A stretch of 64,000 bases of DNA from Hepsetus odoe (GCA_017165825.1 CM029369.1:21198611-21262610), one strand, 5' to 3'. Positions 23,501 through 36,363 are shown, counted from the stretch's first letter. Program-made: numbers and translations. Notes: generated from the sequence alone by a model not told the origin.

Positions 23501-26500
23501 CTCTCCCTCCAGGTGCCCAAACAAACGGACTGGACTTTCAGAGGCAGACGGTGCAAACAACAAATGCAATCACCAACGCACACGCACAGGCCCTGCTCCA
23601 ACAGGTACAGTTACAGTCTCTCTCCCTCCCTTATACACAGAGCATGTTCTGCCACACTTCAAGTTCTCTGAGATGTAAACTGGCATAAGAGGCAATTAAA
23701 ACACACATTATAGGAATAAAGGCCCATAGGAATGCTGTGATGTCCCCAGGGTCATTGTTCTCAACTGACATGATGCATCCTGTCTGAGTAGCTAAACTAC
23801 TGCCTGACCTGCTCTGTTATTACCATACCTGTGAATGACTGCTACACACAATAAGATCACTGTATGTCACTGCGTGTTTGGTAAAAGGCGGGAAGACAGT
23901 GATGGGTGTGTGTGTGTGTATGTTCTAGTGTGTGTCTGTATGTTAATGCGCTTTGTTGAGTGTTGAGATTGGAGCTGCACAGACGTGTCAGTGGAAAAAA
24001 AAAAGCAGTGTTACCATCTCCTTTTTACAAGGGAAATTAATTGTGCCCATATGCTAATTAGCTGCTCTGCAGTTGCTCGGAAACAGATGGCGGAGAATAT
24101 GCAAATCTATGCAGAATTTGCATGCACTGCATAACCGTTTCTTTAATTAACATACCCCACCTCCCTTTCCCTTCACGTCTCTGAGGACTGTGGTGTATTT
24201 TTATCACCAGGGCCATTAGGCAAACTGTTCTGGAGCATTTTGGGGGGTTGTTCTCTCTTTCTCTTTCTGACTGTCTCTTTCCTCATTTCTGCTTCTTATC
24301 CTTTCTCTGTGTGTGTGATTTTCTCTCCTTTTTCTTTTCCTCTCGCGCACTCTTTTTTTTTTTATGAGGGCATTTTCTTTTTTTCTACTCCAAAAAATGA
24401 GACATGTATTTATTTGGTCCATTCTTTTCTAAATTGCTTGCTGACACAAGACTGGTAAAGTACATTGTCCTGAAACCCTGCCACAGTGTAGATTTTGTGG
24501 TTCCCTTGTCCCTTTTCTGGCACATCATCTTCTGTGTGTGGGGTGAGAAACTTCGGGGTCTGTGCTCCAGGCCCTGACCCTGCTTTATCTTCTGTCTTCA
24601 GTGTAAGTCAGAGGACTCGGCTGAGCTTCCAGCCTCCAGCCAGCAGGGTGCACTGCCCCAAACTCAACTCATGTTGGCCGGGGGGCAGATAGCTGGAGTA
24701 AGTGGCACGTTGCCTGCACCGAAGGTGTCCATTCACGCTTGCTTTCACCAACATGAGAAATTTAGGTCCAGAAAGGAAAAATTTCCCCCATTGCTTGCTG
24801 TTGGTTTATGCAAACTAGAAAAGCCAGACAGGGGAGGATTTTTCTCTCTGGACCTAAATTACCCACCTCTGCTCATACCATACAATCTTGTTTTCATCAA
24901 AGTCATTCTGTTTTGTACGATATGATGGGTGCCATTAGTGCACAGCAAATACCTCTGAGATTTAAACCTTCATTGTGTATAGATGGATTAAGCTGGGCAG
25001 CACTTGCACTTGAAAAGAGCCTGACTGATATGAAAATTTTGAGTCATAGTAAATGAGCTGATTCATGAAAACACACAATGTTGGCTGATGTAATTCAATA
25101 CAGAATTACTACATCAGCATCATGTTGAGCTTTTTAAGGCAGTAGCCTTCAGATCAGCTCTCGGGAGTGCTTAAGAACTTGACTGTAAACACAGCTATAG
25201 CTTAGAAAATCAGTTGGTGATGATGAGTGTGCTTTGGGATTGTTGGACCCAAGCTAATAAAGCCACTGGACCTCAATACTCATACACATTTTTGGCCATC
25301 TGACATATCGGTTGGGCCTTACTGCAAATGCATGTCTAATATTGCAGTATGTTGAATTGCAGAAAATCCTGACAAGGACGTATTGTTGACCTCGGGTGTG
25401 CACTTTTCTGGTAGTCTGGTTTTTCTTGCATGTGTTCATCAAAATACTGCTCATATATTCATTTTGTATTGACTACCCAAGCCTAGCATCCATAAGGGCT
25501 GAGTGTAACGCTTGGATTGTGAAGGTGTTCTGGTCGTTATTCAGATGTTTGGGAGTGTGCGAGGGTGTGCATGTTGGTGTGGAGTCGAGCATGTGATGAC
25601 TAAGAGTCTTGTAGGGGAGGCAATGCAGTTCCGTACTCTCCTATCTTGGTGCCTCCAAAACTTTGAACAGCTTATTAATCTTTAAATTATAAATATTTCA
25701 TTGGATAATTGATTCACTTAGGTTCTCTTGCTCTCTTCCTCTCTTGCTCTCTGTAGTTGACACTGACCCCAGCGCAGCAGCAGTTGCTGTTGCAGCAGGC
25801 TCAGGCGCAGTTGTTGGCTGCAGCTGTGCAGCAGCACTCAGCCAGCCAGCAAAGCAGCACCACGGGAGCCAGCATCTCTGCCTCCGCTGCCACGCCCATC
25901 ACACAGATCCCCCTCTCCCAGCCTATCCAGATCACGCCGGTAAGAGCCCCACCAGCCTGCACCTTACAGTATGCCACATCTGTTCACTTTTAACAACTGT
26001 TTGTCTATTAACATGGTAATGAATGGTAAAAGAGAAGAGTCTGAGTAACAAAAAATGAGCCCTTACGTAAGGTAATCGGCTGGCCATGTTTTGAAAGTTT
26101 TGTCTGCACTGAAGCTACAAAGCTAATGGCTAACAGTTAAAACTGTATAGTCATGCAAAGGTGACAACATGTAATGAGTGATGCATTTCTTGATGTGTAT
26201 GTATCTTCCAGCAGTTGCAGCAGCTGCAGCAGCAGCAGAACCTCAACCTTCAGCAGTTTGTGCTGGTGCAGCCGGGCCACCCCATTGCCACCCAGCTGCA
26301 ACCAGCACAGTTCATCATCTCCCAGACGCCGCAGGGCCAGCAGAGTGAGCGCTCCATCTTTTCAGTGCTGTGTACTGCATCAGCTTCAGCTGGCCTTTGC
26401 TAATTTTTCTTTTTTCTGTTTTATGCATGTTATAACAGGCCTTTTACAAGCCCAGAATCTTCTAACTCAGCTACCTCAAAGCCAAGCCAACCTCCTGCAG

Positions 26501-27844
26501 ACTCAGCCAAGCATCACCCTCAGCACACAGGTCAGAGAACTACAAAACTACAAACCCACAAGTGTGAAAAATATAACATTACTCTTTGTCAATGATTACA
26601 TTTGGAAAAATGGACTTGAATACAATAATATGAAGAGCATTAAAGTAACTTAATAATGTCTGCAGCTCAGCTTCAAAAGCCACCTATAGTTATTTCTCAC
26701 TAGTCCTGTTTTGTGTGCCCGTTTTTATTATTTTCCAAAATAAATTAAAGACTATATTGGAGTCTTTTATTTTACTAGTCTTTTTTAAAAGAGTCTAAAG
26801 TCTACTTTATTTTTTATTTTCCTATTGGTTTAGCCTGCGACACCTACGCGCACGATAGCAGCTACCCCCATCCAGTCCCTTGCTCACAGCCAGACAACAC
26901 CAAAGCGCATGGACACTCCTAGCCTGGAGGAGCCCAGTGATCTTGAAGAGTTGGAACAGTTTGCCAAAACCTTCAAACAAAGAAGGATCAAACTGGGCTT
27001 CACTCAGGTAAACCACCACATAAATGCACTATTACAGATAGACATACATAATTAGCAGGTTACAGATCAGGGCATTTGTGTCTACAGGGATTTGCCAGCA
27101 GTTGGCAGTTTTTCTATAAAAAAACAAAACAAAAAAAAAACTCGTGTAGCATGAAGGTTTGATGCATTTTCACTCTCTATTACTCTATTACTGAATCCAT
27201 AAAACTTCTTATCCATCCATCCATTCCATCCTTGGATAGCTCTTGCATTGTTATATCAAGTTAGTCTTAATTCGAAAAACTTATCAAGGGCTACTTTAAA
27301 ATAGGCTTGAAAGTATCGTTCTTATTTTGCATATTGTGGTGGCCTCGTGGTTAGGGAGTCGGCCTCAGGATCAGAAGGGCATAGCTTCGAATCCCAGACT
27401 AGTAGATTGCCCTGAGGTACCCTTGAGCAAGGTACCGCCCCAGTCACTGCTCCCAGGGTGCTTTCAGTAACTGCCCCCTGCTGAACGTGTTTGTGTGTAG
27501 GGTTAAAATGCAAATGTGTGGTTCACTGTGTACTGTGCTGTTTCACAATGATGCGAATAGTCACTTTCACTTCACTTTTATTTTCAAGTTTGTAATGAAA
27601 GACTTTGATATTGAGCTCATTGTGGAAGGTGCACTGCTATCGCTGCTTGGTGCTCCCATAATATCTAGGGGTACTTTCTGAAAATGTGCATATTGCAGCA
27701 GTGATGATCAGATGAACAAAAACTCTTTGGATGGATGGTTAAATGCTGAAAGTAAAAATTGCACTTGTGGCATGTTCATTCATGATTATGTGAGATGGCC
27801 ATAAATTCTTATTGTCCGTGTTGTGTGTGTGTGTGTGTGTGTGG

Positions 27845-27875
<31 letters not shown>

Positions 27876-30800
27876 TTATTATTTTTTTGCCCCAAAATAT
27901 GATAATCTGCAGCGTTATTAATATAACTGAATGATTGCTCTCTCCTCGACCATTTCCCTGAGCATTGTGTAGTTTTGTTCTGTATCCAGATACTGAGTAT
28001 CTCTGAAATGGAGTTTCTATTTGAAAGGGGGATGTCGGCCTTGCTATGGGAAAGCTTTATGGAAATGACTTCAGCCAAACCACCATTTCTCGCTTTGAGG
28101 CCTTGAACCTGAGCTTTAAAAATATGTGTAAGCTGAAGCCTCTGCTGGAGAAGTGGCTCAATGATGCAGGTATGTCTTTACTCTGACCCTCCTCTAACTG
28201 CAGATGATCTAGCATGATGTGAAGAATGCAAGATAGGATATGGAACAAATTCCTGTCATAGCCATCTGTAGTTGAGAATTTCCCCAAAGGTCTGCCAGTC
28301 ACTGTGCCTGCATATCTGTTTCCCTTGAGTTTTGCTTCTTTTTCTCTGAGGCATTATACATTTTCTTTTTATTATTTACATTTTCTTACAACTCTCTCAG
28401 CAACAGACTGTCCTTGTTAAGTCTGTTGCTGATGTCTGTTCTGACTGCTTGCATGGTATCGTTCTGATATACAGAAGTGTTCAAGCTTTAAATTTGGTGA
28501 ATTCCATTGAATAAGAAAGGTTGCTTAACTATACTGTTGATGTAAAGATGGTCTGGAATTAATGGTGTCCTCAGGTACTGATATCAGTTCCTGTGTGTTT
28601 GCGCGCGCTGTGTGTGCAGAAAACCAGACGTCAGACCAGGCTCTGTCCAGCCCTAGCTCTTTGGGTTCGCCTGGGCTGGGCATGGAGGGCCTCAACAGGC
28701 GTCGCAAGAAGAGGACCAGCATTGAGACCAACATCAGAGTGGCCTTAGAAAAGAGCTTTCTGGAGGTTAGTGATATCTTCTATTAGAATGAGTTTGACTG
28801 GTTATTCATCTGATGAATTTTGCAGCTGCACTATTAATCTGACCTTCTTTAAGTCTGTGATGAAAGTAAAGCGTTACATTTGTAGTGACTGTCTCATGCT
28901 TAAAGTGTGTCTGTGGTGTCTTTTGCCCTCTTCAAGCAGAACCAAAAACCTACCTCTGAGGAGATCACCATGATCGCCGACCAGCTGAACATGGAGAAGG
29001 AGGTGATCCGTGTGTGGTTCTGCAACCGCAGGCAGAAGGAGAAGAGGATCAACCCACCAAGCAGCGGCAGCACCGGCAGCACCCCTATCAAAGCAATCTT
29101 CTCTCCTACCACACCCCTGGTGCGTTAAATACAGTACCGTACAAAAGTTTTAGGAAGGTGTGAAAAAATGCTGTAAACAAAGAATGCTTTCAAATATGGA
29201 AGTGTTAATCATTTATTTTCATCAATCAACAAAATGCAGTGAAAGAACAAAAGAGAAATCTAAATCAAATCAATATTTGGTGTGACCACCCTTTGCCTTC
29301 AAAACAGCATCAGTTCTTCTAGGTACACTTGCACACAGTTTCTGTGTTTCAACCTGCGTGTGACACTGATGATCATCAGCACCTGTTTGGTAAAACTGGT
29401 TGATCATACACCGACTATAATCCTACAAAATCCCTGACTTTGTGCGAGTGTACCTAATAGAATTGATGCTGGTTTGAAGGCAAAACGTAGTAACAACAAA
29501 TATTGATTTGATTTAGATTTTTCTTTTGTTCGCTCACTTTGCATTTTGTATAATTGAGAAAAAATAAACAAACATTATTTATATTTCTGAATGCATTCTT
29601 TGTTTACAGCATTTTTTTACACCTGCCTCAAACATTTGCACAGTACTGAGATTTGTAGTAGAATATTTGGTGCTATAGGTTTCTTTACATATAATACATA
29701 CATACATCACAATGACATTATATAAACTGTCAAAAGCAGTGTTTCTCCACACTTGGTTGGCTATCAGCATACTTGTTTGAAAAAGTATCTTATTTGTATT
29801 TCCATCTAAGTAAAATAGTTAAAATGCTTGTGGTAAGTAAAAATTCTGAAATGAATATATATATATGTGTTCTTTCCTCACCTTTTATTTCAGAACTGGA
29901 GGAGGCACAGGATGTGGCAAAGTGTATGTTATGAATGTTTAAACTTAGTGTGTACTTTTGCTGTGTCTTAACTAGGCACCTTCCACAGCCAGTCTTGTGA
30001 CCAGTACCACCCCGACTACGCTGACTGTAAATCCTGTTTTGCCTCTCACCAGCACAAGTGTTTCCAGCATTGGCTTCACTGGTAAGTTGCACTTGAGTGT
30101 TACAGATAGTTACACCAACCTGAAGATGCTGAAATTTTATTTGAATTAAAGTGCTAAGCCCTTAACAGCATCCATAGAAAACCCACCAATTAATAGCCCG
30201 AATGTGTGAGTTTAGGAGTCGCCACCGCAGATCATCTGTTTCCATTTCTTACAGTCCTTTGCATCTTCCGCATTTAAACTGACCACTTACATGTCCTCTC
30301 TCGCAACATCCATAAACCTCCTCTTTTGGGCTTCCTCTTTCCTGGCAGTTCCATCTTCAACCTCCTTCTCCCAATATAACCTTCGTCTCCTCTGGACATA
30401 TCCAAACCAATGCAACCTTGCGTCTCTAACTTTGTCTCTAAAACATCTAACCTGATATCAGCTGTCTGAGATGTCTAATATACTAATTTTTAATCCTGTC
30501 ACATCCAATGAAAATCTCAGCATCTTTAACTCTGACACCTCCAGCTCCGCCTCTTTTCGTCAACACCACCGACTCCAACTGATATAGCATAGCTGGTCTT
30601 ACTACCTGTAAATCTTCTTTCACTTTCGCTGGTACCCATCTGTCACAGATCACTCCTGCCACTCTTCTCCACCTGTTCCAACCTGTCTGCATTCTCTTCT
30701 CTTCTTCACCTCCCTTCTTCCCTTCCTGTTAGTCTTAGTGACAACCCTTGTCATTGCGAGGTCACGGCACAGCACACATGAACCACAACGAAATTGGACC

Positions 30801-32527
30801 TCTGCATTTAACCCATGCACACTCAAACCCGTGCAGCAGTGGGCAGCTATTGAAAGCGCCCGGGGAGCAGTGATGGGGACGGTACCTTGCTCAAGGGTAC
30901 CTCAGGGCAACCTATTGGGAAGGGGTTTGAACCCCCGATCCTCCGATCATGCGGTTAACGCCCTAACCGCTAGGCCACCACTGCCCCATTGTTACTCTGA
31001 ACAGTTGATCCCAAGTGTGTAATTTCCACCTTTTGTCAGCGCTACTCCCTGTATCCCATCCGCACTATTGTCTTTGTCCTATTCACTTTCATTCCTCTGC
31101 TCTCCTCTCTGTAGCAAATCTCCATCTCTCCAGGGTCTCCTCAAGCTGCTCGCTGATCTTACTACAGATCACAATATCATCATAGTCCATGGGGACTCCT
31201 GATTAACCTTGTAAACATTCAGCAATAATAATGCTGATAGACATTTTTAACTATATGGAATAATTCACTGAGCTTATTGTCATTATTCAATTTGGTCAGT
31301 TACACAATGTTTATTTCAGTTCAGCCTGACTCTGCACTAATCTGCACTACTTCTTTTACAGGCACAACTGTGGGTTCGGCCTCTACCAACACTGCATCCG
31401 TCATCTCCACAGTTCCTGCAGTTACCACAGCGGCCTCCTCTCCCTCTCTTAGCCCCTCCCCCAGTACGCTGCAGGCATCTTCTGCAGAATCTTCAACGGT
31501 TCCGGAACCAGCGACCACCACAGTGACCCAGGCAACAACCCCACTGTGCAACGCATTGGGTGCAGGGCAGGTGATGGTGGCGGCACCAGGCCTGTCTGCT
31601 GCTCTGCAGGGAGCTGCCCAGTTGCCAACTAGTGCCAGCATTGCTGCCATGGCTGCAGCTGCAGGCCTCAACCCTGGCCTCATGGCTTCCTCACAGTTTG
31701 CTCCAGGGTATGTATATGAAAGTGCACCTGATTTTTCATATCTAAATATTAAAAATATAATAAAAATATGTTTGGGGTGGGGTGTTTTCTTTTCTCTCCC
31801 TGAAATCTCATTTGAACAAGACTTTTTGCAAGTAATCGCAAGTGTTTAAAAATAAGCAATCTGTTTAGTAGCACAGAGAGAAAGTATTAAAATGGACTCT
31901 TGTTGTATTTGTGACTTAGTGGGGCTTTGCTGAGTCTGGCTCCTGGGGGTTTGGGCAGTGCGTTGAGTCCAGCATTGATGAGCAACAGCACCTTGGCTAC
32001 TATCCAAGGTGTGTGGAGCGGCAAGTACACCAGTTTTTTCCTTACCACTCTGCATGATTTCCGGGGCTTTTCAGCCACCTGTATTGCTAAAAGTATCATG
32101 CTTTGATGCTAATTATTGATACATTATGAATTTCATTGTAATCTGAAATGTGTTCAGAGTATGTTATTTTTACATTTTACATATAGTTTATATTTGTAGT
32201 CAATGAGCTTATTTAGCTTTCTTCTCCTCTATAGCCCTGGCCTCTGGTGGGACGCTGCCCATCACATCTCTGGATGGCAGTGGGAACTTGCTGTTTGCAA
32301 ACGCCAGTGCTGGAAGCACACCCAACCTGGTGACAGCTCCTCTGTTCCTGAACCCCCAGAACCTGTCTCTGCTCACCAGCAACCCGGTCAGCCTGGTTTC
32401 TGCAGGCGGGACCGCTGGGGCCTCTGGAGCCCTCAACCTGCACGTTGCCGCGGATACCCATCACAGTGCTGTCACCATGGCAACTGTGCCCTCCTCCACA
32501 ATCACCACCGCCTCTAAGGCCCAATGA
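16793..32527 (+). CDS. pou2f1: POU domain transcription factor Oct-1 (pou2f1), complete, 15 exons
   Basis: Coding exons: 16793-16838, 22823-22888, 23513-23604, 24602-24697, 25757-25939, 26212-26344, 26439-26530, 26834-27007, 28028-28169, 28620-28765, 28940-29119, 29976-30081, 31362-31707, 31920-32008 and 32235-32527. All have GT-AG borders and compatible phases (727 aa). It starts MADGGAASQDESS, like the longer mammalian isoform. Residues 69-236 are Gln-rich activation sequence. The POU-specific domain spans about 268-342 (EEPSDLEELEQFAKTFKQRR to LLEKWLNDAE). A 25-residue linker leads to the homeodomain at 368-427 (RRRKKRTSIE to VIRVWFCNRRQKEKRI). A Ser/Thr/Ala-rich C-terminus ends TASKAQ. 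Oct-1 binds ATGCAAAT octamers in the nucleus. Compared with the mammalian protein as I know it, the segment after AQA (FLGHLHQVQLAG...) is missing between exons 3 and 4. Confidence 0.97.
20157..20318 (+). promoter_or_regulatory. Two octamer sites in pou2f1 intron 1
   Basis: ATTTGCAT occurs at 20157-20164 and again at 20311-20318. This is the exact consensus bound by the protein that the gene encodes. Confidence 0.45.
21140..21330 (+). promoter_or_regulatory. Candidate intronic enhancer with octamer
   Basis: Sequence dense in AT-rich homeodomain words (CCAATTAATATGCTAATGAG) with an exact ATTTGCAT at 21274-21281. It has no repeat signature. Conservation is unproven. Confidence 0.35.
24040..24170 (+). 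promoter_or_regulatory. Candidate enhancer with paired octamers, pou2f1 intron 3
   Basis: Exact octamers in opposite orientation lie at 24099-24106 (ATGCAAAT) and 24116-24123 (ATTTGCAT). They are flanked by TATGCTAATTAGCTGC and TTTAATTAACAT. The density of homeodomain and POU words and the lack of repeats suggest regulatory DNA. Confidence 0.45.
27338..27585 (+). mobile_element. tRNA-derived SINE (family 1) in pou2f1 intron 8
   Basis: A complete-looking copy. It has a head GTGGTGGCCTCGTGGTTAGG, a B box TTCGAATCCC, a core CCTTGAGCAAGGTACCG and a tail ending in TCACTTTCACTTC. The small open frames here come from the repeat. Confidence 0.85.
27823..27890. repeat. (TG)n followed by poly(T)
   Basis: GTGTGT run then about 30 T, in intron 8 about 140 bases before exon 9. 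Confidence 0.9.
29132..29648 (+). mobile_element. Tc1/mariner-derived element, copy B, in pou2f1 intron 11
   Basis: Starts CAGTACCGTACAAAAG after TA at 29130-29131 and ends TTGCACAGTACTG. The two halves are near-complementary, so the element can fold back on itself. It carries no open transposase. It begins 12 bases after the exon 11 splice donor (GT at 29120). Confidence 0.85.
30300..30725 (-). pseudogene. RTE-like LINE fragment in pou2f1 intron 12
   Basis: The minus strand reads QTGWNRWRRVAGVICDRWVP, the same reverse-transcriptase C-terminal block as at 13430-13500, with further degraded coding sequence on either side. It is broken by frameshifts. Confidence 0.75.
30735..30990 (-). mobile_element. 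tRNA-derived SINE (family 1) in pou2f1 intron 12
   Basis: The best-preserved copy of the family. On the minus strand: GGGGCAGTGGTGGCCTAGCG, the B box GGTTCAAACCCC, then CCTTGAGCAAGGTACCGTCC and AATTTCGTTGTGGTTCATG. It lies directly beside the LINE fragment. Confidence 0.9.
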
Positions 32528-34841
32528 AGGCTCCGTCCATTCTTGTTCATTCTCTTTCCTCTTCCTTTTCCTCATAATCATTATTTAATCCCTTTGCTAC
32601 CACCAAAAAGAAACTCAAAGGATTTAGTATTTTTATTTGCTTTGTTTTTTTTTTTTCTTTCTCTTTTTTGTTCTCTTCATAGTTCCTTCATAAGTTTTAT
32701 TTCAAATGGGGTTTTTTTTTTTTTTGGACCTTGTTGCCTGCTTTGATATTTTATATTTCAGCAACAACCTCCACGAATGTTGTCATTACTAGAAGAGCCT
32801 AGCTGAAACTGAACTGTCTCTGGACCGCACGCTTGCTCACTTGGTAATGCAAAGACGTGTTCGCTTTGAGTGAGCTCACCTCACTCTTCTTTTGCGTTTT
32901 TAGATTTTTTAAAATTTTTTTTCTTCCTTCTTTTTTTCTTCAAAACACTCCTAACCAAAAATGTGTACTGTTACTGTTTTACCTTTTTAAATGTTGAATC
33001 ATCGCTTCTTACTGATAACATTAATCGTCCTTGTGATCATCATCACTGAAGAAGGTGTCTGACACCTCATGATTTGAACTGCTGCTTTGCAGGCCTTTGG
33101 GGCATTCATATCAACTTTTTGTAGCTGTTTTCCTTTGGCTTCCTTTGGTTTCTTTCAAGCTAACTCAGCTTTAACCTTCTATCATTCTCACTTGTGGTTA
33201 CAAGGCTTTAAAGGAGTAATAAGTGGCTGCGATACGGTTTCATTGCTTTAAGGAATCGTTTGACTGGTTTCTGTCTGAAAACACTGATTTATCAAAAAAA
33301 ATCTCAGTACTTAGTAGCAGAGTTTTTTTTTAATTTTTTTTTTTATTTTTTATTATTATAAAATACACCACACTCTAGTGTGGGTCTGAAGCATGGACCC
33401 TGAGTTGGGCGTCTCCACAGAATACTAATAGCTTTAAAGAATTGCAGGAGCACGAGTAGGTGACGGGTTGCCACCAAGCCAAGGCATCAGTCAAGTATAG
33501 ATCATGCTCAATAAGCTCTTGGAGCTGTCATGCCTTAGTGGCGTGACCATGTGACGGAAAGACTGTGACCGGTATTCATCCCAAAGTCCGTCAGAATCTT
33601 AAGGTCTTCCCAAAGCGGGGTTGTGCTTTCTGTGTATTCTCCTGGGTCGGTGTAAGTCGTACAGGACAATGCAGCCAGACACGCGATGGCCAACCTTAAC
33701 ATTTTGCAAGACTGAAGGTAACTTGGCCCAAGAGAAGAAGGCTCGGTTGTCTTCTATCCAGGAGAATTTTTAAGGTGTTTCTTTTTGTACTTGTGCACAG
33801 TACCTGTACCAAAAAAAAAAACTGGATCTTTAAACTGCAGTCTGCCTGGTATTGAGGAAAAGTTTCTGTCACGAGGAAGAGGTTTTTTTTTTTTTTTTTT
33901 GTTTGTTTGTTTTTTGTTTTTTTTTTTCTTCTTCTTTTTGAGGCCTTTGGCAAGCCTCTGTCAAGATATACCAAAAATATTTGTAAAAACCTGTTGCTGT
34001 ATATTACCATTGTAGCGTAGCATTAATCTAAATATTTATGAGCAGAGAGGCTCTTGGTAGACCACAGGAAAATATGATAATGCAATATTTTGAAGATCAT
34101 TTCCAAAGACAAACCTTTTTTTTTTTTTTTGTTTTTTTTGTTTTTTTTGTTTTTTTGGTTTTAGTTGAGATGGCTCTCCCTGCTCTGCTCTGTCTTGTCA
34201 GTGCAGCTAACCAAATAACCGAGTGGATGGGGAGGGTGGCGTTCGTAAAGGTCAGGAGGCAGTCGGGACCACAAGCTGCAGCAACGACATCACAAAGTAA
34301 CCTGACCGCCTCCAGGTGGAGGGTGAAAAGTCTTTGCGAGCAAGAGGGACAAGGAGGAAGTGGTTGCTCTGACTCCTTCCTAATAAAGTTAATATATTTG
34401 AAAGATGAGGTGTGAGTGGATTGAAGCAATGCCAGTGTGTTTGTTTGCCTTACAGGCTCTTGTTTTCTGTGCTAATTTCTTTTCCTCCCCTGTGTAGTTG
34501 TACGATGGCAAGCTGTGTCTCGCTTGGTTTGATCCACAGTAGACTGGGATATCCACTATGGAGGCAGGTTGGAACCGTTGTTAGGGGCGTTAGCAGGGTG
34601 GTCTTGTCGTTTTTCTCCCTGTTACCAATGTACTTCAGCCATGACGTAAAGCTTGAACCAAAGTCGTTTTCTCGCTAGCTGCTGTGCCTGTGGGGTCCAG
34701 CAAAATGCTGGCCACACTATCACTACTCTACACTACTGATAAACTTCATCTCTTACACCTCGTCATTACCAAACACCTGTCGCTCCTGGTGAACATAGTA
34801 AAAGAACTGTGTGCTTTAGTTAGGCCTGTGTGTGTGTATGT

Positions 34842-34844
<3 letters not shown>

Positions 34845-34889
<45 letters not shown>
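34845..34889. repeat. (TA)n microsatellite in pou2f1 3' UTR
   Basis: An uninterrupted TA dinucleotide run. Confidence 0.9.
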
Positions 34890-34894
<5 letters not shown>

Positions 34895-36363
34895 ATAAAA
34901 TTAGTGCAGTGCTGACCTGTTCTAGCCCTTGACATCAAAGCATTTAGTGATCCAAAGATTATCTAAGGGCCTTGTCTCTAAGTGCTGTTGAGTATTCAGA
35001 TTCATCTTCTTACCATGTAGGTTTGCAGTTATCCATCTTGTGGTTGTAGAGAGGCTTCAATTAGATGCTCTCTAAGTTACTCTAAAAGTTCACTGGATCC
35101 CACCTGTGCTTTTATTATCTTGCCACTGTAGCATCTGCAACCTGTGTAATGCAAAAAAACTAACAAAAAAAAAAAACTCCACTGTTTTGCTCTTTTGGGT
35201 ACTCGCACATCTAAGCTTGGCACAGCACTGGCGCGCACATCTATATCGGTACATAAATGTGGTATACTAAAACCACTTTTTTTTTTTTTCTTCAATCATT
35301 AATATAACTAAGGTACAGTATGGATGTTTATATTCTATTTCATTTTTTAATGGGCTTTTCAGCTTCTTACAGGCAGTCCACATGTTGCATGTAATTGAAC
35401 TAATGCATGCACAGTACTGATTGTACCTCTGAAAGCTCACAGGCATTATTCATTTCAATCTGAACGACTTCTCTTGGAAAAAAAGACTTCCCAGTAAAAG
35501 ATATTTTTTGGAATTGCCTCATCAGCACTTAAATGGAAGGTTCACTTTAAGCAAAATGACGCCAACAGACAACTCCAGAATGTAAAAACGGCTGTTAATT
35601 TTTTCAACTCTGCTTTGTACAAAATTCTCAGCAATGCATTTAAGTAAAACTTAAAAAAAAAAAAAAAAAAAAAGTAAAAAAAAAAAAAATACAAGAAGTC
35701 AAACTACTACTGCTATTTCAAGAACTACTACTTATAGGGTATCTCCAGGTTAACCAGTTATTTTATTATCCTACTTGCCAAAGTAAATAGGCCTTTGCGG
35801 CTGGGTTGATGTCTTGTTGCTGCTCACTCCGCTGGTTCTGTCCCGAGGCCTCAACATGGCTTCATGGGATGTATAGTTTTAGGTGTAGTTAATGTATCTC
35901 AGTTGTTGTAACGCAGTGGTGTGGTGACCGGTGGTGCCGGACCATGGGATGTTACTGAAATATTTATCAGAGGAACGACTTCAAAGAATTAGAGAGGACT
36001 TTTTTTTTTTTTTTTTCTTTTTTTTCCCTTCTTTTCTTTTTTCTAAATTCTATATATATATACGCATATGTAATATACTCATATTTTATATTGAACTCTT
36101 ATCAGAATTGAATGTAGTGTTTTGTCATGCTTATTCACTAAAAAAAGAAACTGATACATACAAAAAAAAACCACAACTTTTTATGATAGCAATTCTGAAA
36201 AACTCTTAAGACCAAAAATGAGGACCACATCCCTTGGATGTGGAACAGCTGTCATTCATTCAAGCCCCTCCCACACTGAGAGACCGTCTGTTATCGGGAG
36301 GGGTTTGCTATGGTGCTTGCAGCTTTTACTGTTGTTTGGACTCGAAAGCACCTGATCTTAATC

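Noticed and set aside
30735..30990. tRNA-like A and B boxes
   Set aside because: They are the head of a tRNA-derived SINE repeated at least seven times here, with no intact cloverleaf gene.
31321..31683. 120-codon minus-strand open frame
   Set aside because: It is antisense to pou2f1 exon 13, whose Ala/Ser/Thr-rich codons keep the opposite strand open.
32213..32581. 122-codon minus-strand open frame
   Set aside because: It is antisense to the last pou2f1 coding exon.
34038..34415. 125-codon open frame in the pou2f1 3' UTR
   Set aside because: It spans a poly(T) tract and matches no family.
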